Position numbers and translations under genes: made by a program | Source of the DNA: Caulobacter flavus | Lineage (GTDB): Bacteria > Pseudomonadota > Alphaproteobacteria > Caulobacterales > Caulobacteraceae | Direction: 5' to 3' | Length of the DNA: 64,000 nucleotides | NCBI RefSeq assembly: GCF_003722335.1 | Contig: NZ_CP026100.1 | Location: forward strand, 1,896,001-1,960,000 | The notes under the pieces: model-generated | Told to the model about the DNA's origin: nothing | The model's database searches: none | The model's input: the letters and a program-made list of their open reading frames with translations, nothing else | Shown here: positions 8,795-16,942 of the stretch, piece after piece | Numbering within the stretch: position 1 is the stretch's first letter | Layout of the letters: every line of letters begins with the position of its first letter

Positions 8795-9799
8795 CTAAAG
8801 CGCCGTCACGTCCACCAGCGCCTGGGGCGCCTGCCCCCGCGCCTTGGCCACGAATTCCACCGCCCGCACGATGTGGTCGGCGAACTCGCCGCCCAGCAGG
8901 CGGGTGTGGGTGGCGCCGGCCACGTGGTCGACATAGCCGTGCTGCGAGGCGCGGGCCGGGGCGGCCTGCATGTCCTTCCACTGGGCGCGCTCGCCGACGC
9001 GGGCGCCGGCGGTGACCACGGCCACCGGCCATTCGGGCCTGAACGGCGGCTCGGCGGCGGCCTGGTCCGACGCCTCGGCCCACAGCGTGACCTCGGCGGC
9101 CGAGGTGCGGTTGTGGCGGCCGTTGGCGAAGCCCCAGCGCTTTTCGGCCTTGGCGTCCGGCGGCAGGCCGATCTTGTCGCCCAGGCGCGTGTAGACCAGC
9201 GGCTTGTAGAGCCCCGTCGAGGCGCCCAGCGCCGCGGCGCGCGAGATGAACACGAACGACTTGATGAAGCCCTGGGCGCGCCGGATCTTGGCCGCTTCGG
9301 GCGTGGCGGCGTCGACCAGGACCAGGCCCGCCACCTGGCTGGGATTGCGGCCGGCGTATTCGCGCAGGCGCAGACCGGCCATCGAGTGGCCGACCAGGAT
9401 GTAGGGGCCCTTCTCGCCGGAGGCGGCGACCAGCTTCTCGAAGTCGGACACGATGGCCAGGCCGTCGCGCGGCGCGGGGCCCTTGGGCGAGTAGCCCATG
9501 CCGGCGCGGTCGTAGGCGCAGGCGCGCCAGCCGGCGGCGGCCAGGGCGTCCTGGGTCGCGCCCCAGTCGGCGGCGAAGCCGAAGGCGCCGGCTTCCAGCC
9601 AGACGGTCGGGCGGTCGGCGTGCGAAGCCTCGCCCTCGCACACCAGGCGCAGGGAGCGGCCCTCGCCGATGTCGACGAAGGTTCCGCGCGGGGCCTTGTG
9701 TCCGGCCGCGGCCATCACGCCGCCCGTGGCGACGAAGGAGACGAAGAGCAGGGTGAAGGCGGCAAGGGCGCGTCCGGCGTGCTTGAGCATGGGCTTCAA
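8795..9799 (-). CDS. Alpha/beta hydrolase, membrane-anchored or exported
   Basis: A 334-residue serine hydrolase. Residues 1-30 form a signal peptide or anchor (FTLLFVSFVATGGVMA). The nucleophile elbow GHSMAG, the acid-strand region EWPVAVVTAGARVGERAQW and a His in VAGATHTRLLGGEFADH make up the likely Ser-Asp-His set; CAYDRAGMGYS is the usual beta-strand/turn before the elbow. The substrate is unknown; it resembles non-heme peroxidase/esterase-type hydrolases. Monocistronic. Confidence 0.85.
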   Translation of the reverse strand: MKPMLKHAGRALAAFTLLFVSFVATGGVMAAAGHKAPRGTFVDIGEGRSLRLVCEGEASHADRPTVWLEAGAFGFAADWGATQDALAAAGWRACAYDRAGMGYSPKGPAPRDGLAIVSDFEKLVAASGEKGPYILVGHSMAGLRLREYAGRNPSQVAGLVLVDAATPEAAKIRRAQGFIKSFVFISRAAALGASTGLYKPLVYTRLGDKIGLPPDAKAEKRWGFANGRHNRTSAAEVTLWAEASDQAAAEPPFRPEWPVAVVTAGARVGERAQWKDMQAAPARASQHGYVDHVAGATHTRLLGGEFADHIVRAVEFVAKARGQAPQALVDVTAL

Positions 9800-9886
9800 T
9801 GTAAGGGCGCGGGCGCGTTCGTCGAGAGCGCCCGCGACGTCGGGGCGCGGTTTCTTTTCGGCGGATCAATCCCTAGACTCCGCGCC

Positions 9887-10198
9887 ATGCGCCGCGTGTC
9901 GTCCGCCCTGCTGTTGCTTGCCGTCCTGGCCTCGTCGGCCGGGGCCCAGACCCATGCGCGCCGCGCGTCGCCGGCGCCCGTTCCGGCGGAAGCGCCGGCC
10001 GCCAGCGCGCAAGCCGTGATCCCGCCGCCGATCCCGCTGCAGTCGCCCCGCCCGGGCGCCGATCCGGCCGCCTGCAAGGCCGTTTGCGCCAAGACCTACT
10101 ACTTCTGCCGGGCCAACACCGACGACGACGGCTGCCCCGCCGAATGGGCCCGCTGCGACGCCCGCTGCAAGGCCAGCTTCGTCCGGCCGGTCAACTGA
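9887..10198 (+). CDS. Small secreted cysteine-rich protein
   Basis: A 103-residue protein. Residues 1-20 are a clear Sec signal (LLLLAVLASSAGAQ). A Pro/Ala-rich linker follows, then a C-terminal knot with six cysteines (C-x3-C, Y-Y-F-C, D-G-C, W-A-R-C, A-R-C) probably paired as disulfides in the periplasm. The family is not recognised. The upstream CCTAGACT lies 14 bases from the ATG, so the mRNA may have a very short leader. It is divergent from the hydrolase gene. Confidence 0.75.
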   Translation: MRRVSSALLLLAVLASSAGAQTHARRASPAPVPAEAPAASAQAVIPPPIPLQSPRPGADPAACKAVCAKTYYFCRANTDDDGCPAEWARCDARCKASFVRPVN

Positions 10199-10318
10199 CC
10201 CTCTCCCTGAAGGGAGAGGTGTCGGCGGAGCCGACGGAGAGGGGAGCAGGGCTTCTGCCATCGCAATCCCTTCCCCCTCCGGCCCTTTGGGCCACCTCCC
10301 CCAGAGGGGGAGGATCTC
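10199..10318. repeat. Family A palindromic repeat after the Cys-rich gene
   Basis: ctctccctgaagggagag with gtcggcggagccgac, a core of about 30 bp, then an inverted arm with cggccctttgggcc and cctcccccagagggggagg. It begins at the stop codon of the preceding gene. Confidence 0.8.
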
Positions 10319-10404
10319 GTTATCCCTCTTGCTCCGCGCCCGGAACGAGGCTCAAATCCTGACGGGGCGTCACTGACGCCGCCCAACAAACGAGCCGCGC
10401 TTCG

Positions 10405-11046
10405 ATGTCGAACATCGCCTACTTCCCCGCCATGCCGCCGCGCGAGGACAATCGCCCGGGCAAGCGCGAGCGCACCAAGACCGCCAATCGCCAGGCCATT
10501 CTCGACGCGGCCCGGCAGGTGTTCGGCGAGCTGGGCTACGACGGGGCCACGGTGCGCGACATCATCCGCCTGACCGGCCTCGCCTCGGGCACCTTCTACA
10601 ACTACTACAAGTCCAAGGAGGAGGTGTTCGACGCCCTCGCCGACGACGGCGCGCGGCGCTTTCGCCCGCTGCTGCGCGTGGAGTTCGAGAAGGCCACCGA
10701 CTTCGCCTCGTTCCTGCGCGGCGCCATGCGCGCCTATTTCGACTTCCTGGCCGCCGAGCACGAGACCTGGCGCGTCAATCGCCCGGCCGGCGAGACCCAT
10801 CCGCAGGTGCGCGCCACCCCCGAGGTCACCGCCGTCTTCGCCGAGGTGCGCGAGGCCTTCGAGCGGGTGCTGGAGCGCGACCACGCCCCGCCGGTCGACC
10901 TCGACTACCTGACCGCCGCCTGCATCGCCGTGGCCCGCGAGGTCGGCGACAAGATGCTCGAGCGCCGCCCGATGGACACGCAGGGCGCCACGGCCTTCGC
11001 CGTCGGCCTGATCCTCGGCGGCCTGCCGGCCCTGCCCAGGCCCTGA
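10405..11046 (+). CDS. TetR/AcrR family transcriptional regulator
   Basis: A 213-residue DNA-binding repressor. The TetR N-terminal helix-turn-helix is visible from about residue 25: RQAILDAARQVFGELGYDGATVRDI, followed by TGLASGTFYNYYKSKEEVF. The C-terminal ligand domain is not diagnostic. It lies upstream of an HSL-type hydrolase and a quinone oxidoreductase on the same strand, which are plausible targets, although family D and B repeats separate them. The ligand is unknown. Confidence 0.92.
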   Translation: MSNIAYFPAMPPREDNRPGKRERTKTANRQAILDAARQVFGELGYDGATVRDIIRLTGLASGTFYNYYKSKEEVFDALADDGARRFRPLLRVEFEKATDFASFLRGAMRAYFDFLAAEHETWRVNRPAGETHPQVRATPEVTAVFAEVREAFERVLERDHAPPVDLDYLTAACIAVAREVGDKMLERRPMDTQGATAFAVGLILGGLPALPRP

Positions 11047-11056
11047 GAACGAAACC

Positions 11057-11146
11057 TCGTCCTTCGACAGGCTCAGGATGAGGTTTCCACTGCCCAAGAC
11101 CCGCCTGTAGCCCTCACCCTGAGCTTGTCGAAGGGCGAGGGCGGCC
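11057..11146. repeat. Family D palindromic repeat
   Basis: cctcgtccttcgacaggctc aggatgagg and the inverted ccctgagcttgtcgaagggc gagg enclose about 35 bp. This type (ccttcgacaggctcagg) is widespread in proteobacterial genomes. Another copy lies at 14176-14269. Confidence 0.85.
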
Positions 11147-11176
11147 CCGCTGACACAAACGAGAAAGAGCCCCCGA

Positions 11177-12214
11177 ATGGCCGACGTCCAGAAACTGGTC
11201 CTCAAGACGATCCTGTCGCTGCCCACCCCGATCCTGCGGGCGCTGAGCGGCGGGGGCGTGGTGTATCGCGGCGGGCGCACGCTGGACCCGCGCTTCCAGT
11301 TCTTCGCCAACGCGGCCAAGGGCCTGCCGTCGATGACCACCCTGTCGCCGCAGGAGGCGCGGGCGGGCAGCGCCAAGGGGCTGCTGGCGGTCTCGGGTCC
11401 GCCGGAAGTCGGCGTGCGCAACGAAAGCCTGACCATAGACGGGCCCGGCGGCCAGATCCCGATCCGCGCCTATCGCCCGGCCGAGCAGGACAGCACCGCG
11501 CCGCTGATCGTCTTCGCCCACTTCGGCGGCGGGGTGATCGGCGACCTGGAGACCTGCCACGCCTTCTGCGGGATCCTGGCGCGCGTCGCCAGGACGGCGG
11601 TGCTGTCGGTCGACTATCGTCTCGCGCCCGACCATCGCTTTCCGGCGGGCCTCGACGACGTGCTGGCCGCCTGGCGCTGGGGCCGCGACAACGCCGCCCG
11701 CTTCGGCGCGGCGCCGGGAGAGGCCGCGATCGGCGGCGACAGCATGGGCGGCAACTTCGCCGCCGTGCTGGCCCAGGAGGCCAGGCGCACGGGCGAGGCC
11801 CAGCCGGCCTTCCAGCTCCTGATCTATCCCGCCGTCGACGTGGCCAGCGAGACGCCGTCGATGGCGACCTACGCCGACAGCTATCCGCTCTCGCGCCCGA
11901 TCATGGAGTGGTTCATGGGCCACTACATGGGCCCCGAGGCCGATCCGGCCGATCCGCGCCTGTCGCCCGACAAGACCCAGGACCTGTCGGGCCTGGCCCC
12001 GGCCATCGTCGTCACCGCCGGCTTCGACCCCCTGGTCGACCAGGGCGAGGCCTACGCCAAGCGGCTGATCGCGGCCGGCGTGCCCACGGTCTATCGCTGC
12101 TACGACAGCCTGGCCCACGGTTTCACCGCCTTCACCGGCGCGGTGCCGGCCGCCGATGCGGCCTGCCGCGAGATCGCGGGCCTGGTGCGGGCGCAGATCG
12201 AGGAGCGCCGATGA
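11177..12214 (+). CDS. Alpha/beta hydrolase of the hormone-sensitive lipase family
   Basis: A 345-residue esterase/lipase-like enzyme. It has the nucleophile motif GGDSMGGN, an acid in TAGFDPLVDQG and a His in DSLAHGFTAF, in the expected order. The oxyanion motif reads His-Phe-Gly-Gly-Gly rather than the usual HGGG(F/W/G), followed by the normal VIGDLETCH. No signal peptide is evident. The substrate is unknown. It lies between the TetR gene and the oxidoreductase gene. Confidence 0.88.
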   Translation: MADVQKLVLKTILSLPTPILRALSGGGVVYRGGRTLDPRFQFFANAAKGLPSMTTLSPQEARAGSAKGLLAVSGPPEVGVRNESLTIDGPGGQIPIRAYRPAEQDSTAPLIVFAHFGGGVIGDLETCHAFCGILARVARTAVLSVDYRLAPDHRFPAGLDDVLAAWRWGRDNAARFGAAPGEAAIGGDSMGGNFAAVLAQEARRTGEAQPAFQLLIYPAVDVASETPSMATYADSYPLSRPIMEWFMGHYMGPEADPADPRLSPDKTQDLSGLAPAIVVTAGFDPLVDQGEAYAKRLIAAGVPTVYRCYDSLAHGFTAFTGAVPAADAACREIAGLVRAQIEERR

Positions 12215-12220
12215 GGCCCT

Positions 12221-12355
12221 TCCCCCTTGATGGAGGAAGGGTTGGGATGGGGGTGGAGCGGCCTGTCCGTTCTGCTGTCGGTCGGGTGTGGGGAGCGGCT
12301 GAAACGCCGTGGTCACCCCCATCCCCGGCCCTTCCCCCATCAAGGGGGAAGGGGG
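12221..12355. repeat. Family B palindromic repeat directly upstream of the oxidoreductase gene
   Basis: ccttcccccttgatggagga and gggatgggggtgga are mirrored by tcacccccatccccggccct and tcccccatcaagggggaagg. It starts a few bases after the preceding stop codon and ends one base before the next ATG, so its purine-rich right end serves as the ribosome-binding region. Confidence 0.88.
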
Positions 12356-12356
12356 C

Positions 12357-13334
12357 ATGAAAGCGCTGGTGGTGGAGGCCTTGGCTCCCGACTTCGCCGG
12401 CTGCGCGGTGCGGGAGGCGCCTACCCCCACGCCTGCCCCCGGCGAGGCCCTGGTGCGGATCAGGGCCGCCAGCGTCAACTTTCCCGACCTGCTGATGACC
12501 CGCGGCGAGTACCAGCTGAAGCCGCCCCTGCCGTTCACGCCGGGCCTCGACTTCGCCGGCGAGGTGGCGGCCCTGGGCGAAGGCGTCGGGGGCCTGGAGA
12601 TCGGCGCGGCGGTGGTCGGCGGGGCGCGCACCGGGGCGTTCGCCGAGTACATCGCGGTTCCGGCCGGATCGCTGAGGCCCAAGCCCGCGCGGCTGTCGTG
12701 GGGCGAGGCGGCGTCCTATGGCGCGGCTTACCTCACGGCGCGGGTGGCGCTGGTCCGGCGGGCGAACCTGCAGGCCGGAGAGTGGGTTCTGGTGCACGGC
12801 GCGGCTGGCGGCGTGGGGCTGGCGGCGGTGGACCTGGCCAAGGCCATGGGCGCCAGGGTGATCGCCGCCTCGGCCTCGGACGACAAGCTGGCGGAGGTCT
12901 CGCGACTCTACGCGCCCGATGCGGTGCTCGACGTCACCGGCGGTTTCCGAGATACGGTGAAGGCGATCACCGGCGGGCGCGGCGTCGACGTGGTCTACGA
13001 TCCGGTGGGCGGCGACGTCTTCGACGAGAGCCTGCGGTGCCTGGCCTTCGACGGCCGGCTGCTGGTGATCGGCTTCACCTCGGGGCGGATCCCAACGGTC
13101 TCGGCCAATATTCCGCTGATCAAGGGGATCTCGGTCATGGGCGTCCGCGCCGGCGAGTACGGCCGCCAGTTTCCCGAACGTGGGGCCGAGGACCAGGCGG
13201 CGGTGTGGGCCATGGCCGACGCGGGGACGATCCGCCCTCACGTGCACGCCGAGCTGCCGCTGGACCGCTGGCGCGAGGCCTTCGACCTCTTGGCGTCGCG
13301 GCGGGTGGTGGGCAAGGCGGTGATCACGCCGTGA
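12357..13334 (+). CDS. NADPH:quinone oxidoreductase / zinc-type alcohol dehydrogenase-like (MDR family)
   Basis: A 325-residue medium-chain dehydrogenase/reductase. The N-terminal GroES-like part carries PFTPGLDFAGEV, and the NADPH-binding part has VLVHGAAGGVGLAAVDLAKAMGA and YDPVGGDVFDESLRCL, typical of the zinc-free quinone-oxidoreductase branch; no zinc-ligand cysteines are seen. The ATG at 12357 immediately follows the family B repeat. Substrate is not known. It is probably co-transcribed with the hydrolase only if the repeat is not a terminator. Confidence 0.9.
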   Translation: MKALVVEALAPDFAGCAVREAPTPTPAPGEALVRIRAASVNFPDLLMTRGEYQLKPPLPFTPGLDFAGEVAALGEGVGGLEIGAAVVGGARTGAFAEYIAVPAGSLRPKPARLSWGEAASYGAAYLTARVALVRRANLQAGEWVLVHGAAGGVGLAAVDLAKAMGARVIAASASDDKLAEVSRLYAPDAVLDVTGGFRDTVKAITGGRGVDVVYDPVGGDVFDESLRCLAFDGRLLVIGFTSGRIPTVSANIPLIKGISVMGVRAGEYGRQFPERGAEDQAAVWAMADAGTIRPHVHAELPLDRWREAFDLLASRRVVGKAVITP

Positions 13335-13352
13335 CCTCTCCCTCCCTCCGAA

Positions 13353-13520
13353 AACCTCTCCCATAGGGAGAGGGAGGGGCCCATGCGCAGCATGGGAGGG
13401 TGAGGGGTTACAGCCTTTCCGGATAGGGCTGGGTCAAAGGGGATGGGACCGCCGACGGTTTAGCCCCTCACCCTCCCACGCCTTCGGCGCGGGCCCCTCC
13501 CTCTCCCCATGGGAGAGGTT
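13353..13520. repeat. Inverted pair of family C arms without a gene
   Basis: The left arm (ctctcccatagggagaggga, ggggccc, tgggagggtgaggggtta) and the inverted right arm (cccctcaccctcccacg, gggcccctccctctcc) enclose about 50 bp with no reading frame of interest. This is the same arm sequence that flanks the DUF559 genes at 18 kb and 62 kb, here without the gene. Confidence 0.85.
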
Positions 13521-13542
13521 GAAGAAGAGGGAGAAGGTGAAA

Positions 13543-14145
13543 TCAGGCCGGCCGCCGGGCCCTCAGCGCCTGGGCGATGGTGCCGTCGTCGAGCCAGTCG
13601 AGGTCGCCGCCGACGGGGACGCCGCGGGCCAGCATGGTCACCGGCACGTTGGTCCGGGCCAGCCGGTCGGCGAGATAGTGGGCGGTCGTCTGGCCGTCGA
13701 CCGTGGCCGGCAGGGCCAGGATCACCTCGGCGACCTCGCCGCTAGACACGCGGGCCAGCAGCTCGCCCACCCGCAGGGTCTCGGGGCCCACGCCGTCCAG
13801 CGCCGACAGCAGGCCGCCCAGCACGTGGTAGCGGCCCTTGAACGAGCCGCCGCGCTCCATGGCCCACACCGAGCCGACCTCCTCGACCACGCACAGCAGG
13901 CGCCCGTCGCGGGTCGCGTCGCTGCACACGGCGCAGGGGTCGGTGGTGTCGAGCGAGCCGCACGTCGAGCAGGTCTTCACCTTGGCCTGGGCGTCGGCCA
14001 TGGCCGACGCCAGCGGGGCCAGCAACGTGTCGCGCTTCTTCAGCAAGGCCAGGGCCGCCCGCCGGCCCGAGCGCGGTCCAAGGCCCGGCAGCTTCGACAG
14101 CAGGGCGATCAGGCGCTCGATCTCGGGTCCGGCGGAGGCGGCCAT
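13543..14145 (-). CDS. recR: Recombination mediator protein RecR
   Basis: A 200-residue protein that works with RecF and RecO to load RecA on gapped DNA. The HhH region [14 protein letters not shown] near residues 18-32, the C4 zinc finger (C-x2-C in KTCSTCGS, C-x2-C in DPCAVC) and the Toprim domain with [17 protein letters not shown] and [11 protein letters not shown] are visible. Length is normal. It follows ybaB and dnaX on the same strand, the common bacterial order dnaX-ybaB-recR. Confidence 0.97.
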   Translation of the reverse strand: MAASAGPEIERLIALLSKLPGLGPRSGRRAALALLKKRDTLLAPLASAMADAQAKVKTCSTCGSLDTTDPCAVCSDATRDGRLLCVVEEVGSVWAMERGGSFKGRYHVLGGLLSALDGVGPETLRVGELLARVSSGEVAEVILALPATVDGQTTAHYLADRLARTNVPVTMLARGVPVGGDLDWLDDGTIAQALRARRPA

Positions 14146-14175
14146 GGTCTCTCTTGCAGAAGGCGGTGTGCGTGG

Positions 14176-14269
14176 TCCTCGCCCTTCGACGGGCTCAGGG
14201 TGAGGACCAATTTCACGCCGCGTCAGTAGAAAACCTCATCCTGAGCTTGTCGAAGGGCGAGGTTTTCGT
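14176..14269. repeat. Family D palindromic repeat between ybaB and recR
   Basis: cctcgcccttcgacgggctc agggtgagg and the inverted cctcatcctgagcttgtcga agggcgagg enclose about 35 bp, within the 132-bp gap between ybaB and recR. Confidence 0.85.
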
Positions 14270-14277
14270 TCCCCAAC

Positions 14278-14607
14278 TCAGAACTTCATCCCGGGCATGC
14301 CGCCCATCAGGCCCGCCATCGGGCCGGCGGCTTCCTGCATCATCTGGGCCTGCTTGGCTTCCAGCTTCTTCTTGGCGTCGGCGTGGGCGGCGACGATCAG
14401 GTCGGCGATGACCTCGCCCTCGCCCGGCTCGATCAGGCTTTCGTCGAGGACGACCTTCTTCAGATCGCCGCCGCCGGTCAGGGTGACGGTGACCATGCCG
14501 CCGCCGGCGGTGCCTTCGATCAGCACTTCGGCCAGGCGGGACTGGGCGTCGGCCAGTTTCTGCTGCATGGCCTGGGCCTGCTTCATCAGGCCGCTGAGGT
14601 CTTTCAT
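14278..14607 (-). CDS. YbaB/EbfC family nucleoid-associated protein
   Basis: A 109-residue DNA-binding protein. The family signature is complete: MKDLSGLMKQAQAMQQKLADAQ N-terminal helix, EGTAGGGMVTVTLTGGGDLKKVVLD beta core, and EPGEGEVIADLIVAAHADAKKKLEA. A Met/Gly-rich tail ends the protein. Dimeric homologues bind DNA with little specificity. It is located between dnaX and recR as in most bacteria. Confidence 0.95.
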   Translation of the reverse strand: MKDLSGLMKQAQAMQQKLADAQSRLAEVLIEGTAGGGMVTVTLTGGGDLKKVVLDESLIEPGEGEVIADLIVAAHADAKKKLEAKQAQMMQEAAGPMAGLMGGMPGMKF

Positions 14608-14631
14608 CTCGTATCTCCTCTTCGACTTCCC

Positions 14632-14754
14632 TCCCCCTTGACGGGGGAGGGGCAGGGGTGGGGGTGACTACGGCGGTTGAAGCCGCGCATGGCGGCCGGC
14701 TCGGCGATCACCCCCATCCCCGGCCCTTCCCCCCATCAAGGGGAAGGGAGAATG
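14632..14754. repeat. Family B palindromic repeat between dnaX and ybaB
   Basis: cctcccccttgacgggggag with gcaggggtgggggtga is mirrored by tcacccccatccccggccct and ccccatcaaggggaagg, with about 45 bp between. It ends 3 bp from the dnaX stop codon. Confidence 0.88.
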
Positions 14755-14756
14755 TC

Positions 14757-16613
14757 TCAGTCCTCGGCCTCGTCCGGCTCGATCGGCGCGGGCTCGGGCG
14801 CCAGGACCTTGCGGATCTCGACGATCTCCGTGCCCGGGAAGGCCGACAGCACCGAGGCGACGAACGGGTCGGACTTGATGGCCGCCAGGGCCTCGCGCTC
14901 CTCGCGCTTCTGGCGCTCCATCAGGCTTTCGGCCCCGCCGCCGCCCTCGGCGGCGATCAGCCAGGGCTGGCCGGTCCATTCCTTCAGCGCGCGGACCAGG
15001 CGGCCCGCCAGGTTGCCGGGGGCGCCGGGAGCGGCTTCGAAGGTGATGGCGCCGGGGCGGAAGCTGATCGGGCGGACGAACTGCTCGACGTCGAGCCGCA
15101 GACCGATGTCGCGCTTCTCGGCGATCAGCTTCAGCACGTCGTCGAACGAAGCCAGCACGGGCGCGGCCGGCGCGGCGCCGACGGCGGCCATGGCGCGGGG
15201 CGCGGCCGAGACGGCCCCGCCCGGGGCGGCGCCTCCGCCCACGGCGACGCCGCCGCCGGGACCGCCAGGGGTTCCGCCGTCGCGCAGCGTCTTCAGCGCC
15301 TCTTCCGGACCCGGCAGGTCGGCGGCGTAGCACAGGCGGATGATCGCCATCTCGGCGGCGGCCATGGCGTCGGGCGCGCGGCGCACCTCGTCATGGGCCT
15401 TCAGCAGCATCTGCCACAGGCGGGCCATGGTCCCGGCGCTGGTCTGGGCGCCGACCGAGGTCAGGCGCGCGGCCTGCTCCTTGGGCATCGACAGGGCGTC
15501 GGGGCCCAGCGCCTTGGCCACCGACGAGGCGTGGCAGTGGTCGAGCAGGTCGAGCATCACCACCACCGGGTCGGCGCCGAAACCCCACAGCTGGCGGAAG
15601 GTGGTCAGGGCCTCGCCCGGCTTGCCGCTCATCACCTGTTCGAAGAGAGCGATGGTCTGGCTGCGGTCGGCCAGGCCCAGCATGTCGCGCACGACGGCGG
15701 CGGTGACGGTCTGGCCGCGCTCGGTCTGGACGATGGCCTGGTCCAGCAGCGACAGGCCGTCACGGGCCGAGCCCTCGGCCGCGCGGGCGATCAGGGCCAG
15801 GGCGTCGGGATCGATCTTCGCGCCTTCGCGCTGCGAGATGCGGTCGAAGTGCTTGGCCAGCACGTCCGGTTCGATCCGGCGCAGGTCGAAGCGCTGGGTG
15901 CGCGACAGGATCGTCACCGGCACCTTGCGGATCTCGGTGGTGGCGAAGATGAACTTGGCGTGCGGCGGCGGCTCTTCCAGCGTCTTCAGCAGCGCGTTGA
16001 ACGCCGCCGTCGACAGCATGTGCACTTCGTCGATGATGTAGACCTTGTAGCGCGCCTCGACGGGGGCGTAGCGCACCCCGTCCAGCAGCTCGCGCATCTC
16101 GTCGACCTTGGTGCGCGATGCGGCGTCGAGCTCCAGCACGTCCATGTGCCGGCCCTCGATGATGGCCCGGCAGTGGCGGCCTTCGGTGCTGAGGTCGACC
16201 GACGGGCCGTGGACCGTGTCGCTCTCGTAGTTCAGCGCGCGCGCCAGCAGGCGGGCGGTGGTGGTCTTGCCGACCCCGCGCACCCCGGTGAGCATGAAGG
16301 CGTGGGCGATGCGGCCGGTCTGGAACGCATTGGCCAGGGTGCGGACCATGGCCTCCTGGCCGATCAGGTCCTCGAAGGTGCGCGGGCGGTACTTGCGGGC
16401 CAGCACGGTGTAGGCCGCGCCGGCCTCTTCCGGTTCGGGCTCGGGCAGGGGCCTGGCGGCGACCGGGGCAGGGGGCGGGGCGGGCCCCTCGCCGAAGATG
16501 TCGGCCGTGTTCTCGTCGCGCTCGGGCGCTTCTTCCCCCTCGGGCCCTTGGGAGGCGAAGGCGGGCTCGTCCCAGGGGGGAGCGGAATCGGGCGTGAGGT
16601 CGTGGTCGGCCAT
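14757..16613 (-). CDS. dnaX: DNA polymerase III subunit gamma/tau
   Basis: A 618-residue clamp-loader ATPase. An acidic, Pro-rich N-terminal extension of about 70 residues precedes the AAA+ core, which has YRPRTFEDLIGQEAMVRTL, Walker A GVRGVGKTTTARLL, Walker B/DExx YIIDEVHMLS, sensor 1 TILSRTQRFDLRR and the SRC-like arginine. In the zinc module only one of the usual four cysteines is evident (EGRHCRAIIEG). The Gly-rich linker (about 390-460) leads to a tau-type C-terminal domain. No obvious frameshift site was seen. It stands downstream of the SRP RNA gene. Confidence 0.96.
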   Translation of the reverse strand: MADHDLTPDSAPPWDEPAFASQGPEGEEAPERDENTADIFGEGPAPPPAPVAARPLPEPEPEEAGAAYTVLARKYRPRTFEDLIGQEAMVRTLANAFQTGRIAHAFMLTGVRGVGKTTTARLLARALNYESDTVHGPSVDLSTEGRHCRAIIEGRHMDVLELDAASRTKVDEMRELLDGVRYAPVEARYKVYIIDEVHMLSTAAFNALLKTLEEPPPHAKFIFATTEIRKVPVTILSRTQRFDLRRIEPDVLAKHFDRISQREGAKIDPDALALIARAAEGSARDGLSLLDQAIVQTERGQTVTAAVVRDMLGLADRSQTIALFEQVMSGKPGEALTTFRQLWGFGADPVVVMLDLLDHCHASSVAKALGPDALSMPKEQAARLTSVGAQTSAGTMARLWQMLLKAHDEVRRAPDAMAAAEMAIIRLCYAADLPGPEEALKTLRDGGTPGGPGGGVAVGGGAAPGGAVSAAPRAMAAVGAAPAAPVLASFDDVLKLIAEKRDIGLRLDVEQFVRPISFRPGAITFEAAPGAPGNLAGRLVRALKEWTGQPWLIAAEGGGGAESLMERQKREEREALAAIKSDPFVASVLSAFPGTEIVEIRKVLAPEPAPIEPDEAED

Positions 16614-16697
16614 GGGCGCAGTCTAGAGCGTCGGCGGTCGCGGCAAAAGGCTCGCGGACGCTTGCCTGCGCGGATGCTGACGGATTTTAGGGGGATA

Positions 16698-16797
16698 GGT
16701 GGAGACCGGCGGGCGACCCGAGGGTGATCTCGTTGTGGCTGCTGCCTTCCGGCCCTGACCAGGTTGGCGAGGCCATCGTCCGTCGCCGATCTCCGAG
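16698..16797 (-). ncRNA. ffs: Signal recognition particle RNA, small bacterial type (4.5S RNA)
   Basis: On the minus strand the conserved apical hairpin is exact in type: CCTGGTCAGGGCCGGAAGG followed by CAGCAGCC, the Ffh-binding loop with its GGTCAG and GGAAG(G)CAGCA blocks. The RNA ends pair: GGAGATCGGCG at the 5' end with CGCCGGTCTCC at the 3' end, allowing one U-G pair. This gives a rod of about 100 nt. Upstream of the 5' end a TTGCATA / GATATAC pair could be the promoter. It is adjacent to dnaX, a common location. Confidence 0.93.
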
Positions 16798-16942
16798 GGC
16801 GTATATCGCGACTCATCGATCGATATGCAAGCGCCAAGCGCTCCGTCTGATGACGACTCTTCGCCGCGCGTCCGTCGCTGGGCGGGCGCCGGGCCCCAAA
16901 ACCCCTTACACTTTCGGCGGCCAGCCTCTACAGAATCGACCC

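Noticed and set aside
14658..16727. Long plus-strand frame opposite dnaX
   Set aside because: Same codon-bias shadow; the dnaX motifs on the other strand are unambiguous.
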